The notes beneath the pieces are model-generated. The model searched no databases. It worked only from the letters and a program-made list of their open reading frames with translations, and was not told where the DNA came from. The translations under genes and the position numbers were made by a program. Shown here in pieces: positions 16,147-23,640 of a stretch of DNA of 44,014 nt. The stretch is from Candidatus Omnitrophota bacterium (GTDB lineage: Bacteria; Omnitrophota; Gorgyraeia; Gygaellales; UBA12090), in the NCBI GenBank assembly GCA_030674475.1, contig JAUSCZ010000039.1, forward strand, positions 1 through 44,014, read 5' to 3'. Position 1 is the stretch's first letter, and every line of letters starts with the position of its first letter.

Positions 16147-17223
16147 TTAGCTTTTATGGTTATCCTTAATGATTTCATTTAATCTGTTTCTACTCTGTTG
16201 GGCGCTGAGGCGGTTCTTGAATAACTCAAATCCTGATCGCGCGAGCTTGTTTCTTAGGGCCGCGTTTTCTTTTAGTTCTATAATCGCTTTAGCTAAAGAT
16301 TTTTCGTCTGCCATCGCGCAGAGATAGATATTTTCGGCGTGAGTAAATAGTTCTTTCGCCGCGGGGCTGTCTCCGGCAATCACCGGTTTTTTCATTGCCA
16401 GGTATTGAATAGTCTTTCCGGAAATAACCCGTTTCGCCTTTTCGTTGTTACTGAAATGTCCTCCCAGGCAGATATCACTTTCAGCTATCCGGCACGACAG
16501 GTCCCAGTAAGAAACCCAATCAAGGAATTCCACGTTTTTTAGATTTAATTCTTTGGTTAATTTCGTTATTTTTCTTTTTTCCCTGCCTCCTCCCAGCAGT
16601 TTAAACAGGATGTCGGTTTTGTCTTCCAGGAGCTTAGCCGCTTTTATGATGTATTCTATTCCGTGCAAGCTCCAGAATGTGCCGTGGAAAAAAACTATAC
16701 ATTTGTCATTATTTATTTTAGCTTCCCGGGGATAAAATATGTTTTCATCTGTTCCCACATATAAAGTGTAAAACTTCCTCCTTTTTATCTCAAACAGCTT
16801 AGAGAAGAAATCCGCGTTGGAACGGGTATCGGTAATAATTTTATCCGCTAAACGAAAAGACAATTCGTCTAAACGATAAGCGATTTTTCCGACAAATGAG
16901 CCGGGTTTAAAATCTTCGCGGTCCAGGCAAAGCACATCATACACTGAGACAAAGGCATCCAGAATCAATGGTTTTTTAGTAAAAAACTTTATAATAAAAA
17001 CTAATGGCTGGCCTAAAAATCCGGCAAAGACCAATGAATAATTTCTGAATAGCGCGCTCAAGACCAGACGCGTAACTACTTCTATAATTCGTAGAGGATA
17101 GGAAGATTTACCCGAGGTTATTTTTATGACTTCAAAGTTATCGCGTAAAGACTTTACTATCTGATTATTCCTGGGATAATTTTCTTTTTCGGTGCAGACA
17201 AATAATACGGTTTCCTTAGGCAT
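16147..17223 (-). CDS. Glycosyltransferase, GT4-like
   Basis: 358 residues with two Rossmann-like halves of a GT-B fold. N-terminal half begins ETVLFVCTEKENYPRNNQIVKSL; the linker contains YVGTDENIFYPRE, typical of GT4 enzymes. The C-terminal half has FFHGTFWSLHGIEYIIKAAKLL and a nucleotide-sugar site region GKTIQYLAMKKPVIAGDSPAAKEL, a modest match to the E-x7-E type motif with Pro/Ala/Glu. Probably transfers a sugar from a nucleotide-sugar donor to a surface glycan. It ends close to and is likely co-transcribed with the methyltransferase upstream. Exact sugar unknown. Confidence 0.8.
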   Translation of the reverse strand: MPKETVLFVCTEKENYPRNNQIVKSLRDNFEVIKITSGKSSYPLRIIEVVTRLVLSALFRNYSLVFAGFLGQPLVFIIKFFTKKPLILDAFVSVYDVLCLDREDFKPGSFVGKIAYRLDELSFRLADKIITDTRSNADFFSKLFEIKRRKFYTLYVGTDENIFYPREAKINNDKCIVFFHGTFWSLHGIEYIIKAAKLLEDKTDILFKLLGGGREKRKITKLTKELNLKNVEFLDWVSYWDLSCRIAESDICLGGHFSNNEKAKRVISGKTIQYLAMKKPVIAGDSPAAKELFTHAENIYLCAMADEKSLAKAIIELKENAALRNKLARSGFELFKNRLSAQQSRNRLNEIIKDNHKS

Positions 17224-17225
17224 GG

Positions 17226-18029
17226 TTATTTTCCGCAGATTCCTAAGATATCTAACGCCTCATCCGGCTTAAGTGTTATTTTGTAAACATCCGAAGGATT
17301 TTTATATCTTTCGTTAAGCGCGTCAAGCGCGTGATTTTTCTTCTGATTTTTTATGGAACGAAACATTGTAATGAAAAAAGATACAAGGCGCGCGGGAAAC
17401 GCCCTTCTTAGATTTAAGAAATCGTAAGATGCTATTTTTAGGTTTTTTCTGATTCTTTCCTCTTCGATTTCTTTTACTTCAGGCCCGGCGTCTATACCTA
17501 AGATAGTAACCTCCTTAAATCTTTTAGCGAGAAGTCTTTTTAGTTCAGCCGAGGTGTATTCGCGGATATGGAACACATTCCAGCTGGGCATATTTCCCGG
17601 AAGCCGGATAGCTTTATTGGGAGTGGTGATGATAAGCCGGCCGTTATTTTTTAGCACGCGATACATTTCAGCGATAAAACCAATGTCATTCTTAATGTGC
17701 TCTATCGCGTGGAAAGAAACAATCACCTCAAAATAATTATCGGCAAAAGGAATAGTTTTACCGTCATAAAGTTGATACGCGCAGTTATTGCCGGCGTATT
17801 TTTTTGAGGCCTTTCGGATGATTTTTTTATCTATATCTATGCCTACTATTTTCTTTACCGCGGAGGATAACAATTTGGTTCCGTATCCCTCTCCGCATCC
17901 GGCATCTAAACAGCAGTCATCTTGTGATATTTTCTCTTTGCACCAGGTATATATGAATACCTCTTTTAAATAAATAAGGTATTCCTCCGGAGTTTTTATT
18001 TCTTCAGGGTATATTCTTTCGCCGCTCAT
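17226..18029 (-). CDS. Class I SAM-dependent methyltransferase
   Basis: 267 residues. AdoMet-binding motif I CCLDAGCGEGYGTKLL, acidic end of beta-2 GIDIDKKII, and motif IV YFEVIVSFHAIEHI, followed by NNGRLIITTPNK. This is the Methyltransf_11/Ubie-like group often seen in glycan clusters. It lies two bases upstream of the GT4 gene, so a role in modifying the same glycan or its carrier is likely, though not shown. No membrane segment. Confidence 0.82.
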   Translation of the reverse strand: MSGERIYPEEIKTPEEYLIYLKEVFIYTWCKEKISQDDCCLDAGCGEGYGTKLLSSAVKKIVGIDIDKKIIRKASKKYAGNNCAYQLYDGKTIPFADNYFEVIVSFHAIEHIKNDIGFIAEMYRVLKNNGRLIITTPNKAIRLPGNMPSWNVFHIREYTSAELKRLLAKRFKEVTILGIDAGPEVKEIEEERIRKNLKIASYDFLNLRRAFPARLVSFFITMFRSIKNQKKNHALDALNERYKNPSDVYKITLKPDEALDILGICGK

Positions 18030-18129
18030 AACTTTAAAGATCCGAATTTTATATTTTTTCTAGCAATAAGGCAAACTTATTAATATTCCCTCAACACACT
18101 GTAACATCCAAAATTAATATGAAGGCGCG

Positions 18130-18984
18130 TTAGTCTTCGGTTCGCTCTAAGCGCAACTGGGCAATCTGTTCGGAGATAAGCCCAAGCATAAAGATGATTA
18201 TAGAGGTGGTCAGCAGGAGGGCGCTCATATTAGTGAAGCGGTGGGAGCTAAGATAGGTAAAGAGATAATAAAGCGTGCCCGCGGAAAAACACAGGGCGCT
18301 TAAAGGCAGGAATACTCTCAAGGGAGAAAAGAAGATGGCGATTTTTAAGATTATCATAAGAAACCGCGTCCCGTCTCTTACTAAATTTATTTTGCTTTTT
18401 CCGGATTTTCTGGCGGAAGATAATATGGGAATATATTTTATAGTCCTTCCGGTTTTTAAAAAAGATAAAGTCAGGGTAGTAGGATAAGAAAATGAATTCG
18501 GCAGTAAATAGAGAAATTTTAAGGCCTCCCTCCTTTTGACTGCCCGGAATCCGCTGGTTAAGTCCTGGATTTTAAATAAGGTAACATAACCGGCAAAAAG
18601 GTTGTAGAGCCTATTGGCTATATCCCGAGAGGTTAATTTAGAGAAATCCCGCGAGCCGATAATCATATCAAAATCTTCCATCCGGGAAAGTAATTCAGGA
18701 ATATCTTTGGGCGAGTGCTGGCCGTCGGCATCCATACATACGACTATATCAGCCGTTGAGCGCCTTAGCCCGGTCTTGATACAGGCGCCGTTACCGATGC
18801 GGTAAGGATGCCGGATAACATTGACTCCGCTCTCTTTGGCAATTTCGGCGGTTTGGTCTTCTGAGGCATCGTCTATTACCGTAATTTTGCCGGATTCCCC
18901 AATCGTCTCTTTAATCGTCCGGATAAGCCCGGCAATATTTTCTTCCTCGTTATAGGCGGGAATAATTATTTCAAAACTGCGCAT
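18130..18984 (-). CDS. GT2 glycosyltransferase with C-terminal membrane segments (dolichyl/undecaprenyl-phosphate mannosyltransferase-like)
   Basis: 284 residues. GT-A fold: IIPAYNEEENIAGLI, IDDASEDQTAEIAKESG, and CMDADGQHSPKDIPELL with the metal-binding DAD. After about residue 215 come two hydrophobic helices (FLPLSALCFSAGTLYYLF and LLLTTSIIIFMLGLI). The arrangement matches enzymes that charge a polyprenyl phosphate with a hexose for use by GT-C transferases. A TMTC-like GT-C protein is encoded 1.2 kb away, a possible user of that lipid-sugar (inference). Confidence 0.85.
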   Translation of the reverse strand: MRSFEIIIPAYNEEENIAGLIRTIKETIGESGKITVIDDASEDQTAEIAKESGVNVIRHPYRIGNGACIKTGLRRSTADIVVCMDADGQHSPKDIPELLSRMEDFDMIIGSRDFSKLTSRDIANRLYNLFAGYVTLFKIQDLTSGFRAVKRREALKFLYLLPNSFSYPTTLTLSFLKTGRTIKYIPILSSARKSGKSKINLVRDGTRFLMIILKIAIFFSPLRVFLPLSALCFSAGTLYYLFTYLSSHRFTNMSALLLTTSIIIFMLGLISEQIAQLRLERTED

Positions 18985-19039
18985 AGCGCTTATTCTAACA
19001 AAAATCCAAGAAAAAACTACCTTTTTTCTTAAGGTGTTG

Positions 19040-19201
19040 TATAATAGTTCTTGCTGAGAAACCCATCAAGAACTTGATTACAGAGATTAAACGCAGATTA
19101 CGGAGATTAAACCTTAGACGATAAATCTCTGTAATCTTATTAAAAATCTTTGTAATCGAGTTCTTTCCAATTGCTACAAACTTGGGAAAGAACTAAAAAG
19201 A
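19040..19201 (+). repeat. Leader of the REC-GGDEF gene with gattacagagatt palindrome
   Basis: A TATAAT (19040-19045) without a good -35 box precedes an imperfect palindrome (19068-19167) with arms beginning aagaacttgattacagag. A smaller dyad TTCTTTCC / GGGAAAGAA ends just before the start codon. No riboswitch class is recognised. Confidence 0.55.
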
Positions 19202-20158
19202 ATGGAAGAAAAAAATATAAAAATCGCGGTTATTACCGAAGATCAAGGCATCCAGGAGTATATGTCTTTGATTTTAGTTGGTGAAAACTACGATGTCAAA
19301 ACTTATTTCACCCAGGAAGAAGCTTTAGCCGGTTTAGGCAGTTACCTCCCGGATTTAGTCATTTCGGATTTTCAGTCCCCCCATATCAACGGCATAGATA
19401 TCTGCAAGGCCCTAAGAAGAAACTATATGTTTGCCCATATTCCTCTTATATTCATTCTTGAAGAAACCGGACCGCTGACAATAGGAAAAGTGATTTATTC
19501 GGGAGCGGATGATTATATCCAAAAATCAACCATAGAGGAGGAATTTCTGCTGAGAGTAAAGCTAAGCCTGCACCGGACAATGCGCCAGCAGGATGTAAAT
19601 CCCATAACCCGTCTTCCCGGACAGGCGGGCTTACTTAAGGAGCTGCAAAAAAGAATAGACGCCAAAAGCGTAACCGCGGTTTGCTCTGTGGACCTGCTTA
19701 ATTTCAAGGATTTTAACCGCCGCTACGGCTTTAAAAGAGGCGACCGGGTGATTGAATTTACTGCCGGCCTGATTACCCGGGCAATGAGTGAGCTGGGAAG
19801 CCCGACGGATTTCTTAGCCCATCCCCAGGGAGACGATTTTATCTTTATCACCTTTCCCGAGGGAGCGGAAATAATCGCTAATAAAATAATTAAAGATTTT
19901 GATACCGATATTCCTTCTTTTTACGATGAGGAAGACAGGATCAGGGGCCACATCTTAGCGAAAAGCCGCAAAGGCGAAATCTTAAAGATTCCCCTTCTAA
20001 GGGTGCATATCGGTATTGTTACTAATGAGTATTACCAGTTTATCAATCCCGCCCAGGTAATCCAAATTGCCGTCGAGCTAAACGATTTCGCCCAGAAAAA
20101 TTTCGGCAAGAGTATGTTTGTAAAGGAAAGAAGAAAAGAATATCCCTTTCTTAGCTAA
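19202..20158 (+). CDS. Response regulator with degenerate GGDEF domain
   Basis: 318 residues. Receiver domain (1-125) looks functional: E13/D14 pair, D56 phosphoacceptor (VISDFQSP) and Lys in DYIQKS. A GGDEF-like domain follows, starting NPITRLPG. It keeps the first metal Asp (VDLLNFKDFN) and the guanine-contact Asp in YGFKRGD, but the signature reads PQGDDF instead of GGDEF/GGEEF. Family members make c-di-GMP. The Hypr subgroup, which makes cyclic AMP-GMP, carries Ser/Thr at the guanine-contact Asp position, which is not the case here. With the altered signature it may be a weak enzyme or a nucleotide-binding sensor. It lies a few kb from the Che operon and from a cyclic-dinucleotide riboswitch. 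Confidence 0.8.
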   Translation: MEEKNIKIAVITEDQGIQEYMSLILVGENYDVKTYFTQEEALAGLGSYLPDLVISDFQSPHINGIDICKALRRNYMFAHIPLIFILEETGPLTIGKVIYSGADDYIQKSTIEEEFLLRVKLSLHRTMRQQDVNPITRLPGQAGLLKELQKRIDAKSVTAVCSVDLLNFKDFNRRYGFKRGDRVIEFTAGLITRAMSELGSPTDFLAHPQGDDFIFITFPEGAEIIANKIIKDFDTDIPSFYDEEDRIRGHILAKSRKGEILKIPLLRVHIGIVTNEYYQFINPAQVIQIAVELNDFAQKNFGKSMFVKERRKEYPFLS

Positions 20159-20162
20159 AAGA

Positions 20163-20231
20163 GAGACCCTTCGCTACGCTTAGGGTAAATGCGGCTATAA
20201 ATATGTTAAAATCCAATTGTGGCCGCATTTA
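20163..20231. repeat. Hairpins between convergent genes
   Basis: A small dyad ACCCTTCGC / GCTTAGGGT type is followed by ten-base arms TAAATGCGGC / GCCGCATTTA about 26 bases apart. The latter overlaps the end of the TMTC-like gene. May serve as the convergent-gene terminator, but T-runs are weak. Confidence 0.55.
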
Positions 20232-22274
20232 GTTAGCTTCTATCTTCTCTGGTTTCTCCTCTAAAATTCTCTCGATTTTCTCATCTGTCTTAAACCCCAA
20301 CTCTTTGGCTTGATTAAAATATTCCCTGGCCTTAGGATAGTCCGGCTTAGGCAAAGATAGATAAAGAACGCAAAGGTTATAATATCCGGGGGCGAAGTCC
20401 GGAGCTAGTTCTACGGTCTTTTTAAAGTACCATTCAGCCTTGGCATCTAGCAGTTTTTGAGCATAGACTGTCCCCAGTCTGTAGTAAGCTTTAGGATCCG
20501 CGGCATTAATTCTAATACTTTTTTCATATTCTTCTATCGCTTTTTTAGGTAAATTCTCTTTTTCAAAAACCATTCCTAAGCCAAGATGGGCATTGATTGA
20601 GTCAGGATTGTCTTTGAGTGCATCCAGAAAATATTCTTTGGCCTTTTTTGTGTCAGAATAGTTATCTATATACCACCACCCCAGATTTGCCTTGATTTCC
20701 GGAAGCTCGGGATAAAGTTTAAGCGCGTCCTCCCAGGCTTTCCTGGCCTCTTGTTTTCTGCCCATTCCAGTATAGACTATTCCCAGGGTATTAAGATAGC
20801 GCAGAGAATCCTGTTTTAAAAGCCGGTCTCGGTATTGGGTTAACAATTCCAGGGCTTTTTCAGGCTGGTTTTTAAATCTGGCGTAGTAGGCGGCTAAATT
20901 AAGAATTGAGGGGTAAGAGGCAATATTTTTTTTAGAGCCTATAGCCTGTTTAAGATACTCCTCTCCTTCCAGGTCAATCCCTTTATTCACCAGATATAAT
21001 CCTAAGCTTCCCTTGGCAATTTCAGAGCCGGGGTTGGCTTTCAACTCCGCCTTCCATAATATGTATTCGTCTTGCCACTGGAAATTACGGATCAGAGTTA
21101 AGATAAAAAATAACCCCAGGATAAAAATAAACAATAAACGTAATACCTCTTTTTTTGCTTTCCATTTTAAAAGAACATATCCAATGATGAAATATACGGC
21201 GAAATAGGCCACATAAGGATGATGTTCCGCGGCGACAATATTCAGCCGTCCGTAAAATTGGGGCAGAAGACAGATAAGATACCAGAATATGGAAAGCGCG
21301 ATAAGCGGTAGGCGCTTTCTTAAACTTAGAGCAGTCAAAATCAAAATTATAATCAAGGTTAAAGGAATCGCTCCAAGGGGGTTATTCAGGCTTGAGATAA
21401 TCGGGAAATTGTGGTCTACGCAGAGGTTAAAGGGGTAGAAAAAAAGATAAAGATAAAAAAACGATACCGCGCTTTGGGTCAGGATGTTTGAGGAAAACGG
21501 CCGTATAGCCAGCATGCTTTTTGACTTGCCAAACAAACCAAAGACCTCGCCAAAAATAAACTTTATCAAAACAAGATACCCCAGGGTGATTAAGGCAAAA
21601 GGCAAAAGTCTTAAAAATAAACTCTTCTTCTCTTTCTGGGGAGTTTTATTATACGCAAGTTCATAGGCGAAAATCAACATGGGCAAAATTAAAGCAATTT
21701 CTTTAGTCAGTAAGGCAAGAATATAACATCCTAGGCTTAATACATAAAGATGTCTTTGCTGAGATTCACGCCCGCGGACATAGCTATAGAGGCCGGATAA
21801 AATAAAAAATCCGCACATAGTTACCGAACGGCTGGAGATGTAGGTTACGGCCTCGGTATTTATGGGATGCAGACAAAAAATAATAGTCAGCCCTAAGCAA
21901 ATCTTGTAGGGAACGGTTTTAAACCGTTCCCTTGCTAAGAATATTTTAAGCAGAAGGTAAAGCAGTATGGCATTTAAAAAATGCAGCAGGATATTGATCA
22001 GATGGTAGCTGTAGGGATTAAGCCCGGAAAAAAAATAATTAAAGGCAAAGCTAAGCATCAAAAGCGGCCGCCACATCCCTTTGGCTATGGGAAAGCTGGT
22101 TATTTTATTGGTAAAAAGATTAGGAAGAGTTTCCCAGTGTTTGATATAATTATTCTCAACAATAGTGAGCCTATCGTCAAAAATAAAAGGATTGGACAGG
22201 TTGTTAAAATAGGCCAAGCCAACAGCCGCCAGGATTATAAAAACCGCCAAGCTGTCTTTTTTATTCTTTTCCAT
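20229..22274 (-). CDS. TMTC-like membrane glycosyltransferase with C-terminal TPR repeats
   Basis: 681 residues. The N-terminal about 400 residues hold ten or so hydrophobic helices with a GT-C signature in the first loop (NPFIFDDRLTIVENNYI, the DD pair) and MWRPLLMLSFAFNYFFSGLNPYSYHL. The C-terminal 270 residues are TPR repeats (for example INAHLGLGMVFEKENLPKKA and KAYYRLGTVYAQKLLDAKAE). This layout is that of TMTC O-mannosyltransferases and related bacterial GT39-like proteins, which glycosylate exported proteins from a polyprenyl-linked sugar. The adjacent pseudopilin is a conceivable target (inference). A 23-bp palindrome lies in frame near residue 120. Confidence 0.82.
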   Translation of the reverse strand: MEKNKKDSLAVFIILAAVGLAYFNNLSNPFIFDDRLTIVENNYIKHWETLPNLFTNKITSFPIAKGMWRPLLMLSFAFNYFFSGLNPYSYHLINILLHFLNAILLYLLLKIFLARERFKTVPYKICLGLTIIFCLHPINTEAVTYISSRSVTMCGFFILSGLYSYVRGRESQQRHLYVLSLGCYILALLTKEIALILPMLIFAYELAYNKTPQKEKKSLFLRLLPFALITLGYLVLIKFIFGEVFGLFGKSKSMLAIRPFSSNILTQSAVSFFYLYLFFYPFNLCVDHNFPIISSLNNPLGAIPLTLIIILILTALSLRKRLPLIALSIFWYLICLLPQFYGRLNIVAAEHHPYVAYFAVYFIIGYVLLKWKAKKEVLRLLFIFILGLFFILTLIRNFQWQDEYILWKAELKANPGSEIAKGSLGLYLVNKGIDLEGEEYLKQAIGSKKNIASYPSILNLAAYYARFKNQPEKALELLTQYRDRLLKQDSLRYLNTLGIVYTGMGRKQEARKAWEDALKLYPELPEIKANLGWWYIDNYSDTKKAKEYFLDALKDNPDSINAHLGLGMVFEKENLPKKAIEEYEKSIRINAADPKAYYRLGTVYAQKLLDAKAEWYFKKTVELAPDFAPGYYNLCVLYLSLPKPDYPKAREYFNQAKELGFKTDEKIERILEEKPEKIEAN
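21909..21931. repeat. In-frame palindrome inside the TMTC-like gene
   Basis: Arms GGGAACGGTTT / AAACCGTTCCC around one base, preceded by GTA. Encodes ERFKTVPY in a loop between two membrane helices. It resembles the GTAG...CTAC family. Confidence 0.7.
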
Positions 22275-22283
22275 TATTCAACA

Positions 22284-22315
22284 AAAAAGGGAGAAAATTA
22301 CTTTTCTCCCTTTTT
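22284..22315 (-). terminator. Intrinsic terminator of the pseudopilin gene
   Basis: Arms AAAAAGGGAGAAAA / TTTTCTCCCTTTTT, four-base loop. It separates the pilin transcript from the TMTC-like gene, so the pilin is monocistronic. Confidence 0.85.
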
Positions 22316-22337
22316 ATCGCTGATTGTTAAAATGTGA

Positions 22338-22709
22338 TTATTTCTTAGGACAGGCTCCGGTAATGCCGTCTAGGCCCACGCTAAGTACCCCGGTTGCGGC
22401 AGTGTAATGAGCATTCCAATTCCCGGAACTTGAAGTGGGAGCTGCAGGCCAAGATTGCAGATAGCCGCCTAAAACAGCTGCACTGACGGTACCAGGCCAA
22501 GGAGTAAGGTCGGCGGGGACATTAATCACCTGACTGGCGTAAAAGTTAGATATAGCCGCTCTTAGTGCTCCGCCGCTTTGCTGGCAGGCTGCTTGTCTGG
22601 CGCTAGCCCTTAAATCCATAAACCTAGGAATTGCGATCGCGGCCAAGATACCGATGATAACGATAACCATAACCAACTCAATCATTGTAAAGCCTTTTTC
22701 TTTATTCAT
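22338..22709 (-). CDS. Type IV pilin / type II secretion pseudopilin
   Basis: 123 residues from the chosen ATG. The prepilin leader MNKEKG is followed by FTMIELVMVIVIIGILAAIA, with Glu at position 5 of the mature protein and the methylated Phe at position 1. The short globular domain ends with a probable disulfide (C in ARQAACQQSG and the C-terminal ITGACPKK). I chose this start over the longer ORF start because GGAGG lies seven bases upstream and a prepilin leader of six residues is normal. No other pilus gene is in the window. Expression is under a cyclic-dinucleotide riboswitch. As a minor or major pilin it would be exported and assembled by machinery encoded elsewhere. Confidence 0.9.
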   Translation of the reverse strand: MNKEKGFTMIELVMVIVIIGILAAIAIPRFMDLRASARQAACQQSGGALRAAISNFYASQVINVPADLTPWPGTVSAAVLGGYLQSWPAAPTSSSGNWNAHYTAATGVLSVGLDGITGACPKK

Positions 22710-22796
22710 TTGCCACCTCCGTATTTTTATTAATAACATATACTTAGAATATTGTCAACATTTTTTTAACTTAAATGCCGCTAATTTTTTTCAAAT

Positions 22797-22857
22797 AAAA
22801 AAACCCTTCTTCCATCCGCAAGTAATTCTTCAATAGTTTATTTGGATGAAGAATGGG
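22797..22857 (-). terminator. Riboswitch expression-platform terminator
   Basis: On the minus strand ACCCATTCTTCATCC pairs with GGATGGAAGAAGGGT, followed by seven T. It lies ten bases after the aptamer and about 90 bases before the pilin start. The 3' arm (GCGGATGG) can also pair, with one bulge, to CCATTCCGC in the aptamer's P2 stem, giving a plausible switch (inference). Confidence 0.8.
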
Positions 22858-22866
22858 TAATTTTTT

Positions 22867-22968
22867 CTACTGGCAACTGGCTGCCTGATTATCGTTGGTG
22901 AACCTAACCAGGCCCTGTTAGCTTTGCGTCCCATCCTTGCGGAATGGTTTGCTCTTTTCAGCAATTTG
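22867..22968 (-). ncRNA. GEMM-I cyclic dinucleotide riboswitch upstream of the pilin
   Basis: Read on the minus strand. It contains the invariant GCAAACC, a hairpin CCATTCC-GCAA-GGATGGG, then GACGCAAAGCTA, a second arm with CTGGTTAGG, and the terminal hairpin GGCA-gccagt-TGCC. In the reference Vc2 aptamer the last pair is GGUA/UACC, so these bases covary. The nucleotide just 5' of GCAAACC, which I believe corresponds to Vc2 G20, is A (coordinate 22953). A here is reported for the cyclic AMP-GMP variant, whereas c-di-GMP aptamers carry G. A GNRA loop in P2 (GCAA) is retained. Confidence 0.9.
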
Positions 22969-23064
22969 AATAACTTTTCTCTATTAAAATGGCGCCGGCT
23001 AAACTCCAGCGCCATATACCCACTTTACCACTCATACTTCCTTCCACTACTAATCTCTAATTAA

Positions 23065-23093
23065 AATATACCATATAAATCAGGAGTTGTCAA
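23065..23093 (-). promoter_or_regulatory. Promoter of the riboswitch-pilin transcript
   Basis: On the minus strand TTGACA, 17-bp spacer, TATATT. Start near 23058, some 90 bases before the aptamer. The intervening leader has a hairpin ATGGCGC / GCGCCAT. Confidence 0.8.
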
Positions 23094-23121
23094 GGCATTA
23101 CCAGCATATTAAGGAAAGGTC

Positions 23122-23149
23122 TTGACGAGTTTGGAGATTGTGCTATAAT
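23122..23149 (+). promoter_or_regulatory. Promoter of the rpmH operon
   Basis: TTGACG, 16-bp spacer, TATAAT. The predicted start near 23156 is only about three bases before the rpmH ATG, so the message would be nearly leaderless. Confidence 0.75.
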
Positions 23150-23158
23150 TGAAAAACT

Positions 23159-23296
23159 ATGAAAAAACATCTTACCACACCTACAAATATAAAAGGCAAA
23201 CGCGTGCATGGTTTTCGTCGGAAGATGAAGACCGCTAACGGCAGAGATACTATTAAGCGTAGACGGCAAAAAGGAAGAAAACGGTTGACTTTTTAA
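23159..23296 (+). CDS. rpmH: 50S ribosomal protein bL34 (too short for the ORF track)
   Basis: 45 residues: starts [10 protein letters not shown] and carries the family core [30 protein letters not shown]. Normal length. It is the first gene of the rpmH-yidD-yidC-jag cluster that in most bacteria also holds rnpA. No Shine-Dalgarno is visible and the predicted transcription start almost touches the ATG, so initiation may be of the leaderless type. Confidence 0.95.
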   Translation: MKKHLTTPTNIKGKRVHGFRRKMKTANGRDTIKRRRQKGRKRLTF

Positions 23297-23337
23297 GGAG
23301 CTTGAAGATTCCGACTGAATCCTCGGGAGGCAAAGTT

Positions 23338-23640
23338 GTGGGCCTGCTCGTCCGGCGGGGAGCTTTAAGTTTGCGTTTTTTTGGAAAAGGACTTATCAGG
23401 ATAAAGCTATTTTTTGCTTATTTTATTATCCAGCCTATAAGGTTTTATCAGCGAAATATTTCTTTAAGGCTTACTCCCTCCTGCCGATTTCATCCCTCTT
23501 GTTCTTGCTATTTTATTCAGGCAATTAAGCATTTTGGCCTGTTTAAGGGCAGTTGCCGGGGTTTTTTTAGGATTTTACGCTGTAATCCCCTTTTCTTAGG
23601 CGGATATGACCCAGTAACCGGAGATAAAAATAATGAATAA
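23338..23640 (+). CDS. yidD: Membrane protein insertion efficiency factor YidD
   Basis: 100 residues from a GTG start with GGGAGG seven bases upstream. The longer TTG start at 23302 in the track lies too close to its own SD (AAGGAG, two bases). Core motifs: [32 protein letters not shown] and [16 protein letters not shown], all typical. The protein aids YidC in inserting inner-membrane proteins. It overlaps yidC by 8 bp. The first about 20 residues (basic, [14 protein letters not shown]) are not family-typical. No rnpA lies between rpmH and this gene. Confidence 0.88.
   Translation: MGLLVRRGALSLRFFGKGLIRIKLFFAYFIIQPIRFYQRNISLRLTPSCRFHPSCSCYFIQAIKHFGLFKGSCRGFFRILRCNPLFLGGYDPVTGDKNNE

Noticed and set aside
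19202-20158. Hypr-type cyclic AMP-GMP synthase matching the riboswitch
   Set aside because: The residue that marks Hypr enzymes (Ser/Thr in place of the guanine-contact Asp) is Asp here (YGFKRGD), so the claim is not supported.
22830-23015. 61-residue minus-strand ORF
   Set aside because: It overlaps the riboswitch aptamer and its leader hairpin; the RNA explains the sequence better.
23302-23337. Remnant of rnpA in the extended yidD N-terminus
   Set aside because: No RnpA motif is seen, and a GTG with a good SD starts yidD downstream.
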